NCBI RefSeq assembly: GCF_910592395.1
Contig: NC_088316.1
Location: 8,682,001 to 8,746,000 of the forward strand
Source of the DNA: Lineus longissimus
Lineage: Eukaryota; Nemertea; Pilidiophora; Heteronemertea; Lineidae
Length of the DNA stretch: 64,000 bases
Direction of reading: 5' to 3'
Numbering within the stretch: the first letter of the stretch is position 1; each line of letters begins with the position of its first letter. Position numbers and translations under genes: made by a program. The notes below the pieces were generated by a model that saw only the letters and a program-made list of their open reading frames with translations, had not been told where the DNA came from and made no database searches. Below are positions 41,470 to 51,542 of this stretch, piece by piece.

Positions 41470-42468
41470 TTACTTGCGATTTTCCTCTGGGATAGGATAC
41501 GGGCGGACGAAAAATGGACTGTCATCCTTCAATTGGATGTCCACTTCAAAATTGGGGCACGTGCCAATTTCGCCTTGCAGCGAGATTTGCTGCTCAATTA
41601 TATCCTGGGGTGACAACTTGGAGATGGGATCATCAATATCCAGGTGAGGGTACCTAAGCAGATTTTTATAATGAAGGTCAGATACGCACTGTTCGCGTGT
41701 GACCCTATTATTCAAAGAGCCACGAGGGACTAAGTGGGTGGCATGAATATGATCTGACAAATCAGTAAACGCAACAGGACGATTATCACGGAAAGTGACA
41801 TTTTTCCTGGAATTGTTCGTAAACCGGAGAATGGCTGCACTTTTCCTGAGCTTTACCAACATGTATGATGGACAATATTTGCTGAACTGCTCGGTAGGCT
41901 GCAGCAAAACCTCAGTATGCTTGAGCAACTTAGGAACTTTGCCTTTGACTACAATACTCCTAGTCTGACCTGGTCTCAAAGTGACTGTCTGTACAGGGGT
42001 GAACTGGATACGCCTGGGTCTGACCGTTAAGGTACTGGTTGAAAAGTCAAGTGTACCATTCAATTCTGACAGGGTCCGAGCACCCAAAAGCAAATCTGGT
42101 CCAGTAAGGTTGTCTGCAATAACAGCATGAATGCGGAGCTTATGACCTTGTATAAGAAGCTCAATGTTTATAGCCTTTGTGGCATGCAAAAATTCACCAT
42201 TTCCTATGCGAAAATGTATCGGATCGATGTCAATCTGGGGCAACTTGGAAAGATGAGGAGACTTGTTGACAGATGAACCAGAAACCAAAGTGCGTGTTGC
42301 ACCTGAATCAACAACTATTACTAATCCCTGCCTATTTGGGAGGTAACCTTTTACATAATTTTGTGTAGTGAGCTTAAGATCAATTGGCTCCGGGCCCAAG
42401 TATTCAGACTCATGGGATGAAGAGTGTACAGGAGTACTATTAACATTGTTACAACTAGGGGGCGACAC
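41470..42468 (-). CDS. Gypsy aspartyl protease and RT leader
   Basis: A 332-codon frame. The protease motif is VIVVDSGATRTLVSG (about residues 50-65), with LLLGARTLSEL as the second signature. The C-terminal part leads into RT with DSPFFVRPYPIPEENR, the conserved entry motif. It follows gag after 22 bp in a different frame. Confidence 0.88.
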   Translation of the reverse strand: MSPPSCNNVNSTPVHSSSHESEYLGPEPIDLKLTTQNYVKGYLPNRQGLVIVVDSGATRTLVSGSSVNKSPHLSKLPQIDIDPIHFRIGNGEFLHATKAINIELLIQGHKLRIHAVIADNLTGPDLLLGARTLSELNGTLDFSTSTLTVRPRRIQFTPVQTVTLRPGQTRSIVVKGKVPKLLKHTEVLLQPTEQFSKYCPSYMLVKLRKSAAILRFTNNSRKNVTFRDNRPVAFTDLSDHIHATHLVPRGSLNNRVTREQCVSDLHYKNLLRYPHLDIDDPISKLSPQDIIEQQISLQGEIGTCPNFEVDIQLKDDSPFFVRPYPIPEENRK

Positions 42469-42490
42469 AATATGGCCTGTTGACCGTCCC

Positions 42491-43324
42491 CTATCTAAAA
42501 ATGCGACTGGTAACTAGTATAGTTGGTGTGTTGTTGTCCTTGATTGCATAAGGGTCCCAGTAGTTTTGCTGGTGATATGGCGGCTGCTCAGACGGGCTAT
42601 ATGTAGGCTGGTGCTGATAGTTGTAGCTTGGTTGACGGGGTCTTGGGCTGCGTGGTGCATCTGTGTCTTGGCTTTGAATAGCTGTCTGGGCCTGCGGTGG
42701 CGAAGCCTTATCCATCTTCAGGTCTTCCAACTTGGACAGGATTGCGTGGAGGACGTGGTCCGTGGCACTGGCAGTGTGAACTTCGTCCGCTGCTGTGGAG
42801 AAATGTACGCGCTGTGGTGTGATGTCAAGGAACCTCTGCGCACATTCGGCGATGGCGTTTAAATCATTGTCAGCATCGATTGCCATGATAACAGCTTTCT
42901 GACAATCAGGAGGCAAGGTTTGTAGAAGTTTGTTCTTAATCTGGTTGTCGTCATAGCCAATACAGAGTGCAGCCAGCCTAATTTTACTTAGGTGCTGTTG
43001 CGCGGTCTGGTTTGCGGTGTAAGTAATGGATTCAAACTGCTGTACATTGGCAAAGTGGGAGTGCTTAGGGGAAAACCTACTCAGAAATTGTGCCTTGAGG
43101 TCAGGCAAGTCCTCAAATTCTTGGTCTTCGGCCGAAAGGCGAGCATGTTTAGAGAGGCGACACTTGAGAAGGCGCACAACATTGTTCAGAGCGTCGTCAT
43201 CACCCGGTTCATGCAGGTTATGCGCCTGAAGATAGTCATGGAATGACAGCCACCAAGATGTGGCGAGTTCATGGCTTAATACTTCACCATCAAAGTATGG
43301 AGGCAATAAATCAGTGGGGCGCAA
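42491..43324 (-). CDS. Gypsy Gag
   Basis: A 277-codon frame starting MRPTDLLPPYFDG. It shows the Gypsy capsid pattern: ATSWWLSFHDYL, LLKCRLSKHARL, FLSRFSPKHSHF and LCIGYDDNQIKNKLLQTLP. No zinc knuckle is seen; instead the C-terminus is rich in Pro, Gln and Tyr (SYNYQHQPTYSPSEQPPYHQ). It is the first gene after the 5' untranslated region of about 1 kb. Confidence 0.85.
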   Translation of the reverse strand: MRPTDLLPPYFDGEVLSHELATSWWLSFHDYLQAHNLHEPGDDDALNNVVRLLKCRLSKHARLSAEDQEFEDLPDLKAQFLSRFSPKHSHFANVQQFESITYTANQTAQQHLSKIRLAALCIGYDDNQIKNKLLQTLPPDCQKAVIMAIDADNDLNAIAECAQRFLDITPQRVHFSTAADEVHTASATDHVLHAILSKLEDLKMDKASPPQAQTAIQSQDTDAPRSPRPRQPSYNYQHQPTYSPSEQPPYHQQNYWDPYAIKDNNTPTILVTSRIFR

Positions 43325-44326
43325 CGCCGTTTTGGTCTATGTTGTTAAGCTATGATCATGGGAAAAAGAAAATTCTCTATTGAAGGATGGGGGTGATGGT
43401 ACTGTTCAGTTGGCTGGAAGAAAAATGTTGAAATGGCGGTGAAAAGTTAGTTACAGCAGGATGTTGCATGTACTGTAATGGGCAGAAAAGTTAGTTACAA
43501 TACATTGCAATGGCGAGGGGCTAAGGGGCTGTCTTGGTGAACTGAAAACAGGGCAAGAAATGTTATCACAGCATGGTAATAATAAGGCAAATCAACAATC
43601 ACATGTTAGTCTATAAAGGAAGAGTTGACCCATAGTCTCTGCTGGAATGTCACTTGGTGATGTCACGATAACTAACAGTCGGCAAAGTTTTGAATGAAGA
43701 TGAAGAAACACACACAGTCTTGAACACGGAGGAGACGCAGTCTTGGATGAAGAGTACGAGGAGACACAGTCGTGGATGATGATCACGAGAAAACAGACGA
43801 AGTCATGGAGAATACTTGCGACTGGCATATCATGGTACGTCGTGTAGACATCAGGGTCCGCTGATAGACAGATAGTGACGGCTGTCAAAACGATTTCACA
43901 GTGTCTCGGAACGGGGATCACAAAGTTGAATCCACGGCGGTGAAACACATTTGCGTGCAGATTTGCATAGGAATTAGTCACAGTAGAGCCAATCAGAGGC
44001 GGTGATCACAATCACGTGGTGCTGTGACGTACAACAGTCCATCGAGCAAGGCGCTCAATATGGCGTCAGGAAATCGACACGACCAGTTTCCAAAATGATG
44101 AGTTCGGGACGAAATTGGTGTTATACAACCTGGCGGCTTGTTGAAGTTGAAAATTCGTTCTACAGTAGATAGTAGGCCGTTTTCTGATGTTCCGCTTGAA
44201 TATATGTGCCATTAGAGGGTAATTCTAAGGCATCTAGAGTGATGGAATATCCGAAAGTCGGAAGATAGCACGTGCGAGAGGAAAGTCCCGATCGGAGAAA
44301 AGTTATTATCGTATCCGTGAGGAAAA
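43325..44326 (-). other. Gypsy 5' untranslated leader; no gene seen
   Basis: About 1 kb between the primer-binding site and Gag. An open frame at 43592-43981 has no motif and no obvious role. Confidence 0.6.
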
Positions 44327-44341
44327 GCCGGTTCTCCACCA
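44327..44341 (-). promoter_or_regulatory. Gypsy primer-binding site
   Basis: On the minus strand the 5' LTR ends CATGACA and is followed without a gap by TGGTGGAGAACCGGC. TGG at this position pairs with the CCA end of a tRNA. I cannot name the tRNA. Confidence 0.6.
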
Positions 44342-44633
44342 TGTCATGTTGGGATCGTACATCATAAATGGAGCTGACGAATCACATTCTTTTATATAGT
44401 TTATTCACCACAAGAATCCAAACAGCGGTGCACTTCACGACAAAGGTTGGACGACCAGCAAGATAACTCCGAAACTCAAGGGAAACTCAAGCGTGGCCTA
44501 TACAGACCGAGGTCCGCGCACTTCTGATGGCTTGACCCAGTTTATACCTTGACCAGCATCCTTCCACGTGGTCACGTGACGGAGGGTCCTAATGCTGAGG
44601 CTCCTCATGGAGGGGTCTAAACTATACATAACA
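44342..44633 (-). repeat. Gypsy 5' LTR
   Basis: 292 bp, TGTCATGTTGGG ... CATAACA in plus orientation. It differs from the other LTR by a 14-bp extra segment near 44495-44510 and a handful of substitutions, so the insertion is fairly young. Confidence 0.95.
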
Positions 44634-44971
44634 TCAGGCTGCCACAGAAAATGGTGCCTGTTTTGAATTTGGGCCTGATTCGGCTGTTTTGCACTCCGAA
44701 GGCACAAGGTTTTATATTGCCAAAAAGGGTAAATTGTATTTCTTGAACAAGGTTGCTGAGAATAAGGTATCAAAGAGTTTGAAAGATTGGCACGAGGTCC
44801 TAGGCCATTGTAACACAAAAGATGTTCTGAAACTAGAAATTATTGTTGATGGTGTGGTCATTACAGATAGATCTGAATTTGAGTGTGGTGTTTGTGTAAC
44901 AAGTGAACGATTGCTCAGCTCTCTCTGCAATAAGACAAAGGAAAGGCTAATTGAAACGGAGCGGCATGAAA
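44634..44971 (+). pseudogene. Copia pre-integrase region (continuation after Gypsy)
   Basis: Directly after the TCAG duplication the frame gives SAATENGACFEFGP, RFYIAKKGKLYFLN, DWHEVLGHCNTKDVLKL and FECGVC. These are the H-H-C-C zinc-binding gag_pre-integrase signals. It ends at ETERHEM, where unrelated sequence starts. The integrase catalytic core is missing. Confidence 0.88.
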
Positions 44972-45704
44972 TGTGACACAAGATAATTTATTCCGAATAG
45001 TGAACAAACATATAGTACAAAGTATAACCAGTATACTAAACCGGCAAAGCTGGTTGGCCTAAGCCTGATAATCTTCGAAAGAAAAACTATAAAAACAGCT
45101 GACGTGACGTGAAGCAATAAAATGTAAACAAACCGGGGAATCCCGTGATTCCCATAACAATGCTGATTCCCATTTCCTAGAAAACCCAAATAAGGAACAA
45201 ACGCCCACTGGGCAGCCAATCAGCATGCCCATTACACCACGCCCCCGTCACGCCCCACGCTCCGCCAATCAGAGCGTCGCCGGATGACAACAATAACAGA
45301 CGCACATGCCAGTGTTGTGAATTCAGCGCAAACTGCGTGATACAAAAAGTGAATTCACAACTTACAAAGACCATTAAATACATTGAAACTTTTCCCAATG
45401 AATATTATGCATTACTACGATAAGATAAAGTCTAAACACCATGACTTTATCTCTAGAAACAATATTTACAGGCCAAATGAAATCTGACAGATCGGCCGTC
45501 TGCTCAAACTGACATTTGACAAAACCGTCCAAAACTTTACCAAAACACATCGACACTTATAATTACAATGTTGTACATGTTCCACAGGTTCTTTTACATC
45601 GATACAAGATAATTTTAGATAGCTTACCTGCAATAAGACAAAGGAAAGACTAATTGAAACGGAGCGGCACGAAATGTGACACAAGATAATTTATTCCGAA
45701 TAGT
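44925..45704 (+). repeat. 77-bp direct repeat bracketing a rearranged insert in Copia (44925-45001 and 45628-45704)
   Basis: CTGCAATAAGACAAAGGAAA through TGTGACACAAGATAATTTAT to GAATAGT occurs twice, offset by 703 bp, with three differences. The first half of the repeat is Copia coding sequence and the second half is not. The unit must therefore have duplicated after the foreign DNA joined Copia at 44972. The 630-bp interior has no recognised coding content. Confidence 0.85.
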
Positions 45705-45864
45705 AAATAAACGTGCATGCGCGGGACGGCATCCAACGCCACCAAGCGGATGATCTCCAAACCAACCAACCAATTAAATTATTTAACAGGACCTGGTTTT
45801 TAAAAAGCACCACTAACTCGCAATAACCACTATCTCACATTTGTAAGATTAAAAAAAGTCACTG

Positions 45865-46948
45865 TATGGTTTGAAACAAAGTGGTAGGAACTGGAACGAT
45901 GTGATCCATTCTCATTTGATTGATCAAGGTTTTGATCAATTACTGGTAGATACTTGTTTGTGTACTAGACATAGAGGCAGTGAGAAGACTGTTGTCATTA
46001 TTTGGGTTGATGATATCATAGTTTCTTCTGCTTCTACTGTTGTTCTTGAGGGTGTGAAGAGAAAGCTCAAAGAAAAATTTAAACTGAAAGATATGCGGGA
46101 GATTTCATGGTTTCTAGGCATAGAATTTACTGTGGATGATAAAATTATCACAATGAGTCAAACTAGATATTTGGAAAAACTGCTTGAGAAATTTGGAATG
46201 AAAAACTGTAAACCAAAGTACACACCTTGTGATATGAATACAAATAAGATCTGTTGTGAAGATTCTGAAACCACTGACATCAGGTTGTACAGAGAAATTG
46301 TTGGAAGTCTAATTTATGTCATGACAGGCACAAGACCTGATATATGTTGTAACCAAGTTGTCACAGTTTATGTCCAATCCTACCTCTGCTCACATGACCA
46401 TAGCAAAGCATGTCCTTCGGTATTTGAAAGGGACCATTGATCAAAAGTTGATTTTCAGAAAATCCAATGAACCATTGAATTTGATAGGATTCTGTGATGC
46501 AGATTGGACAAATTCTGAAGACAGGAGAAGCATCACAGGGTATGGTTTTGAACTTAGTAGTGAAGGCCCATTGACTTCGTGGAAATCCAGAAAACAAAGG
46601 ACAGTTGCTTTTTCGAAATGTGAGGCAGAATACATGGCGTTATCTGCTGCAACCCAAGAGGGTATGTTCTTAAAATCATTGATGTCTGATATGTCAGGAT
46701 CCAAATTTGATCAGTTTACTTTGTATTGTGATAATCAGAGTGCGATGGCTCTTGCCAAGAACCCAGTTCATCATCAGAGATCAAAGCATATAGATATTAG
46801 ATATCACTTTGTGAGAGCAGAAATTCAGAGAAAGCTCATGGAAATTGTCTATGTACCTTCAGACAGAAACATTGCAGATTTGTTTACAAAGCCAATACCC
46901 AGATTGACAGTACAGAAATTTAGAGAAATTCTGATGAGCAATTGTTGA
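45865..46948 (+). pseudogene. Copia RT (C-terminal half) and RNase H
   Basis: The RT part shows VIIWVDDIIVSSAS (catalytic DD), MREISWFLGIEF, MSQTRYLEKLLEKFGM, TPCDMNTN and VGSLIYVMTGTRPDI. After a one-base shift near 46350, HVLRYLKGTIDQKL, GFCDADWTNSEDRRS, SGYGFEL-like, CEAEYMALS, YCDNQSAMALAKNPV, RSKHIDIRYHFVR and ADLFTKP follow to the stop at 46946-46948. This is the complete canonical end of Copia pol. The first half of RT is deleted. Confidence 0.93.
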
Positions 46949-47507
46949 AGTCAGACAATATGTGTAGACTTCATCATCATTTGATTGATTGTACATTGTA
47001 TTTGTAGGACTTGAGAGTCTATAAATGGGGATATGAAAATTTCAATATTATGTCATGCACGTCAATATTTGAAAAAAGTCCATAGATATTTGAAATAAAT
47101 AAACAGTATCTGATACATTTGATTCTGAATTGACGGTATTTGAAATTATATAGAATACAGATACTAGTACATTTGAAGTGGACAATATGGGAAAATATTT
47201 GATAAATTTTGAACAAATGTTGAAAGCCAATCTCGTTAGAGCCATATGACTAAGATTTTAAAATTGTTGTATGTAAGTTGATGTTTGAATTTATTGAATT
47301 GTGTTGTATTTTAGTACATTTGTGAAAAATAATCAAAAATAAGTTGGTATTTTAATAGTTACATCTTTCAAGTTTAAATGTTCATTGAGTTAAAAATTAG
47401 AGAAGTTTATTTTATTGTGATAAACCTTTTTACAGGCAAAAGTCAAAATGTTTAGATTACTGTGATAAATGATTAAATATAATTTATAGGCACAGTTTTA
47501 GTGGGGG
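46949..47507 (+). other. Copia 3' untranslated region with polypurine tract
   Basis: AT-rich sequence ending AGTGGGGG immediately before the 3' LTR start at 47508; that G-rich run is the polypurine tract. No gene is seen. Confidence 0.75.
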
Positions 47508-47526
47508 TGTTAAGATGTAAACTTTG
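47508..47526 (+). repeat. Truncated Copia 3' LTR
   Basis: Only the first 19 bases match the 5' LTR; after ACTTTG the sequences diverge fully. The rest of the LTR has been lost or replaced. Confidence 0.8.
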
Positions 47527-47689
47527 AGCTACAGGCCTTTTTCCTCAGATCCATAAAACACACCTTTGAGAGAGAAATATTATCAACACGCCAACGGCTT
47601 GGCATCATAACATGCCTCTAAAAAATTGGAAAGTATTAGGAATATAGCAAAAACTGGTGACCAAAAGCACTTCTAAATGTTGACTATAT

Positions 47690-48020
47690 CGGGGGTTATT
47701 GCAAATACTCTTAAAATATTTTTAAAAGGCTTTCGACTCTCTAGAATTTAGCTTCATTGACAAAAGTGTAAATTATCTAGGACTTTGAGAAAACATAAGG
47801 AAATGGATTAATATATTCTACACTGATATAGAAAGCTGTAAACTAAATAATGAATTTTGCTGAAACAGATTTAACACAAAAATAGGGGTTAGACAGGGGA
47901 CCCCCTGTCACCCTATCTATTTATAATAGCAACTGAAATTTTGTCAAGGGCGATCATGAAACACGAATACGTCAAAGGGATAACAGTGGACGACGGTGAA
48001 TATAAGAAGACACGGTAGTG
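47690..48020 (+). pseudogene. L1/Tx1-like LINE reverse transcriptase fragment
   Basis: In a broken frame the RT phrases KWINIFYTDIESC, then GVRQGDPLSPYLFI (with one base lost in the middle), ATEILSRAIMK and YVKGITVDDGEY can be read. This matches the RT palm of L1/Tx1-type elements, which differs from the two CR1/L2-like copies in the window. The fragment is short and has several stops. Confidence 0.75.
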
Positions 48021-48071
48021 TGGAAAGCTAGCCTCAACAAAATTCTATGTAGATCTACAAAAAAACTGGTG

Positions 48072-48338
48072 TTATTTCATACTTTCTTTCTGATATTGTT
48101 CATCTTGATCGAGACAGTATCTTCCTATTCTATTTTTAAAAATCTCAGATAATTCATCATGGCTCAGAAATTCCACTGCATCAAACTGTGTATAATATAT
48201 ACCGTGTACATGGCAGAATAATCGAAACTTTGTCAGACAACTCTCAAACTTCACCAGATCATCATTATTTCCTCTAAAACAACTTTTACTCACTTCAAAG
48301 ATGCTATCTTCACAAAATGTGTATACAGTGACAACCAT
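48072..48338 (-). CDS. Unidentified 88-codon open frame
   Basis: The frame contains VEFLSHDELSEIFKNRIGRY and a Lys/Glu-rich end. Protein-like composition, but I recognise no family. It directly follows the L1-like fragment on the opposite strand. It could be a scrap of another element. Confidence 0.2.
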   Translation of the reverse strand: MVVTVYTFCEDSIFEVSKSCFRGNNDDLVKFESCLTKFRLFCHVHGIYYTQFDAVEFLSHDELSEIFKNRIGRYCLDQDEQYQKESMK

Positions 48339-48349
48339 TTACTTTGGGA

Positions 48350-48940
48350 TTAGCCATTATAGTGGGGTCCAATCGAGTAACACCGAATAGAAAAGTGAGA
48401 GCTTACTGTTTGGGGATTCCCCTTAGGTAGTTGTAAAACCCGGAATTGGTGCCCAGTAGAACAGGCGGAACACAGTATGTTGTATGGTGTGGCGAGATCA
48501 GGCCAAAATCATGTAAAAAACTAAACAAAAAAAACTGAAAGAACTAACATTTTGATAGAAAATGCTGACAAGTTGGAACTTTTCAGCTCTCTAACAGAGA
48601 GGTGAGCTTATCTTATGGCGCAGCGTCTGTCATTGGTCATCGTCCGTTAGCAGGCATGTTTTGTAACTACTAGAGCTATCAAACCTAAAACTTAGTATGA
48701 ATGAATGAAATTTACACTTATACCTGAAAATTGCCTTTTGAATATCAAGACTTGAGTTCGTTCCAAAGTTGGGCCGCCTGCACAAGGAAGCTCCTGGTAA
48801 TACCTCGGGATCCTCAGAAGATATTTGTCTTCAGACCTCAGGATGTTCCTTTGTGAAATTACACCTGGAAGACCAAATTTATGTCCTGTTTGATTCCTGG
48901 TTTTGTCCCTTGGTACCTTTAAAGAGTTTCCGTGGATTAT
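48350..48940. other. No gene seen
   Basis: A repeat-like phrase (AGAGAGGTGAGCTTATC, then GTCATCGTCCGTTAGCAG) near 48595-48660 resembles the starts of dispersed repeats in this window. No coding or RNA feature is supported. Confidence 0.5.
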
Positions 48941-49480
48941 TTATTAGTGACTTTTTGGCTCACCGTAGGGGAGTCTATACAACACCGCTGTGTCCGTCGT
49001 CTGTCGTTGTATTCTGTTTCAAAAACAGTGTCATGTTTCTTAACCGCTGGGGCTATGAACTTGAAACTTTGTACAAAGGACCCCCAGGTCAGGTGACCTC
49101 TGACAATGAGTTTTGGTCCGATCTGATTCTTGACTTGGCCAAGAGGGGGCCAGATAGGGAAACCAAATAAGTGTGATATCTCTCCTATGATGGACTCGTT
49201 TTTGATAAAAATTTTATGGTATGTACTCCAAGCTAAGATGCATCACGTGATACCGATTTTGATTTTACCTATCATTCAAGGTCACAGAGTTGAAATGGCA
49301 TAAATTGGTTGTTATACTTTAACTGGGGCACATTTCTTAACTGCAGTGACCATTGATATCACATTTGGTAAACATGTACGGTACCCTATAGCCAGGTGAT
49401 CCCAGGGGCCGAAGTCTAGTTTGATATGATTCACTGCGACACAGGGAGCCAAATCTGAAAACCGTTAAACTCTTTCGCTT
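48940..49480 (+). repeat. Dispersed noncoding repeat family, copy 2
   Basis: It begins GGCTCACCGTAGGGGAGTCT and continues with CTTGAAACTTTGTACAAAGG, CAGGTGACCTCTGACAATGA and ATGGTATGTACTCCAAGC. The same blocks occur in the same order in copies 1 and 4. Confidence 0.75.
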
Positions 49481-50329
49481 AACTCTTTCGTTACTGGCCA
49501 AACATGGAGCCGTTGATCGACAGCCCACCACAGCAAACTGATAGGCAGCAGAGCAGTAGATGCAGTAAAGCATTGATTTCTTAAAATATACAGGGCTGCC
49601 ATCTTTGAATACCATATGGAACTGAAGCCGAAGTCATGACAAATCGCTTCGTAGCTTTCCGTAGGGACTTGGCCAATTTTGAGGGTCTTTGGCTCGATTG
49701 AAAAGGGGCAAAACTGAGCATGTGTGAGGGGGGTCTTAGGGGTTGTTTATAGTAATTTATCAGCTATAAAGGCTATATAATGATCCTAGATGCGTTTCGC
49801 AAGATAATAACGTGTATGGGGATACCTTTGGTTTACTGGGAAAAGTTTTATTCGCGTTTTCTATCATTCAAATACATTAAGAATACAGCTTAGATGCAAA
49901 AGAAAATTGCATTGCAGGGTGTTTTTTTGAAAAAAAGGAAACCGAGATTATTTTGTTAATTTCCTGGACATGGCTAACCCTATAACACCTTCGTGTGCTT
50001 AGCTACCAATCTCCTTCAGAGTGCCACCTATTATTAATCTATGAGCTTTCAAATGCCCGGATGAACAATGGTGGTTGCAGTCGAAGTTTTTGAGATATTT
50101 GACGATTAAGTTTTGTTTCTCTTCAAGCTAGCAAATACAGGTTGGACATTTGAATTGCTGAAATGGATCGTTTGTTTGATTCCGATTTGGATGTACCCTA
50201 TCAAATAGGAAATTGCATCTTCTTTCAAATAAACGGGACTTGTAATACATTATTTGGAAGTTCACCTATGTGATTTTGTGAAAAACTGGATCCACCGCAA
50301 AAAAAGTGATTTCCAGGTAAAATTACGTC

Positions 50330-51413
50330 AGGGCCTAGGGGGTTCCGCAGGGCAGTGTGCTTGGGCCGCTTTTTTTCTCTTGTTACACTCAGTCACTAGT
50401 AGCGATCCTAAACGACCATGACCTTACCTCCCACTTGCAGATGACACTCAAAACTGGCGTGCGTTCCAGCTCACTCCCACGTCATCATTGCCAAGTGTCA
50501 TGATCAGGGTGGAGGCATGTCTTGGCGAGGTCCGCAAGTGGATGAATGAAAACAAACTTAAATTAAATGACCTGAAGACTGAGTTTCTTCTACTCATGTC
50601 CCCTTCTCAGGATCAAATGCGACCAAGTGATATTGTACTGCACATGGGCAATGCTGAAATTCTGCCGTCCAAAAAAACTCGCAATCTAGGTTTTATCTTT
50701 GACAACACAATGACTTTTCATGATCGAATATCAAGTGTTGTATCCGCAGGTTATTTCCACTAACACAAAATTGCCTCCATGAAAAAATATCTCCCTGCCG
50801 GACTTTAGTTACCTTAACCCATGCTTTTATTACATCTAAATTGGACTTTTGCAATTCATTGTACTTTGGTTTGCCAGATTATGAACTCTACCGCCTGCAG
50901 AAAATTCAAAATCAAACTGCACGACTGGTTACCAACACCAAGAGAAGAGACCATATAACTCCTGTCCTTCGTCAACTTCACTGGCTACCAGTTCATGCTA
51001 GAACTCATTTTAAACTTAACCTTTGCTTACAGAGCTGTGTATGACGGTGGCCCTGCCTATCTTCGGCTGCCGCTTCTTTCGACCCAGAGAACAACCAGGG
51101 CAGGAGCGGCACCGAGACTTACTCAATGTTAGTCCAAGAAGAAGACAGCCAGAGATAGGGCATATAGTGTCAGCGCTCCACAGCTCTGGAACAAATTGCC
51201 AGAAAAAATAAGATTGTCCAAAACAATGGCAACTATTAAAAAATGTTTAAAGATGCACCCTTTTACCTATATTTCCACTAGATAGTGTTTTATTCAATGT
51301 GTTTTATAATTAGATTGTTTTATGTCTATGTATGTATTGTAAAGTGCCGCTAACAATTTAATTTAAAGCGGCGCTATATAAGTTATTTTATTATCATTAT
51401 TATATTATTAATA
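50330..51413 (+). mobile_element. CR1/L2-type LINE, 5'-truncated copy with intact 3' end
   Basis: RT motifs in order across three frames: GVPQGSVLGP near 50338-50367, LADD at about 50435 (relatives have YADD), CLGEVRKWMNENKLKLN, NLGFIFDNTMTFHDRI, DFCNSLYFGLPDYEL, LQKIQNQTARLV and LRQLHWLPVHARTHFKL. The 3' end reads AAAGCGGCGCTATATAAG followed by an ATT-rich repeat, the normal terminus of such elements. Frameshifts near 50764 and 51045 inactivate it. Confidence 0.9.
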
Positions 51414-51448
51414 AGCACTAGCGCTGGCAGTGGCTCTAGGTGTTGTAG

Positions 51449-51542
51449 GGCTAAATATTTCGGACATTGGCAACCACCATTTGTTACTCATTGACATCAT
51501 CACGTAATAAATGGTGGTTGCCAATTTCCCAAATATTAAGCC
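51449..51542. repeat. Hairpin with 39-bp arms
   Basis: GGCTAAATATTTCGGACATT at 51449 onward pairs with the inverse of 51504-51542; about 33 of 39 positions match and TTGGCAACCACCATTT is perfect. It lies just inside the right arm of the larger inverted-repeat element. Confidence 0.85.

Larger units (their letters stand above)
28497..44633 (-). mobile_element. Ty3/Gypsy LTR retrotransposon on the minus strand, inserted in Copia and itself interrupted twice
   Basis: LTRs at 28497-28774 and 44342-44633 are near-identical apart from a 14-bp indel and a few substitutions. The flanking Copia sequence carries TCAG at both edges (28493-28496 and 44634-44637), a 4-bp target duplication. On the minus strand the order is 5' LTR, PBS, gag, protease, RT, RNase H, integrase, polypurine tract, 3' LTR, the standard Gypsy order. 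Removal of the two Harbinger insertions leaves about 7.7 kb. Several frameshifts inactivate pol. Confidence 0.95.
26997..47526 (+). mobile_element. Ty1/Copia LTR retrotransposon, split by a nested Gypsy element
   Basis: The 5' LTR (26997-27177) and the stump of the 3' LTR (47508-47526) start with the identical 19 bases TGTTAAGATGTAAACTTTG. Gag and protease lie at 27241-28496, and the pre-integrase segment, RT end and RNase H at 44634-46948, all on the plus strand. The protease reading stops exactly where the Gypsy LTR starts, and it resumes in the same protein after the other Gypsy LTR, with a 4-bp TCAG repeat at the junctions. Most of the integrase and the first half of the RT are lost to a rearrangement at 44972-45860. 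Confidence 0.9.
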
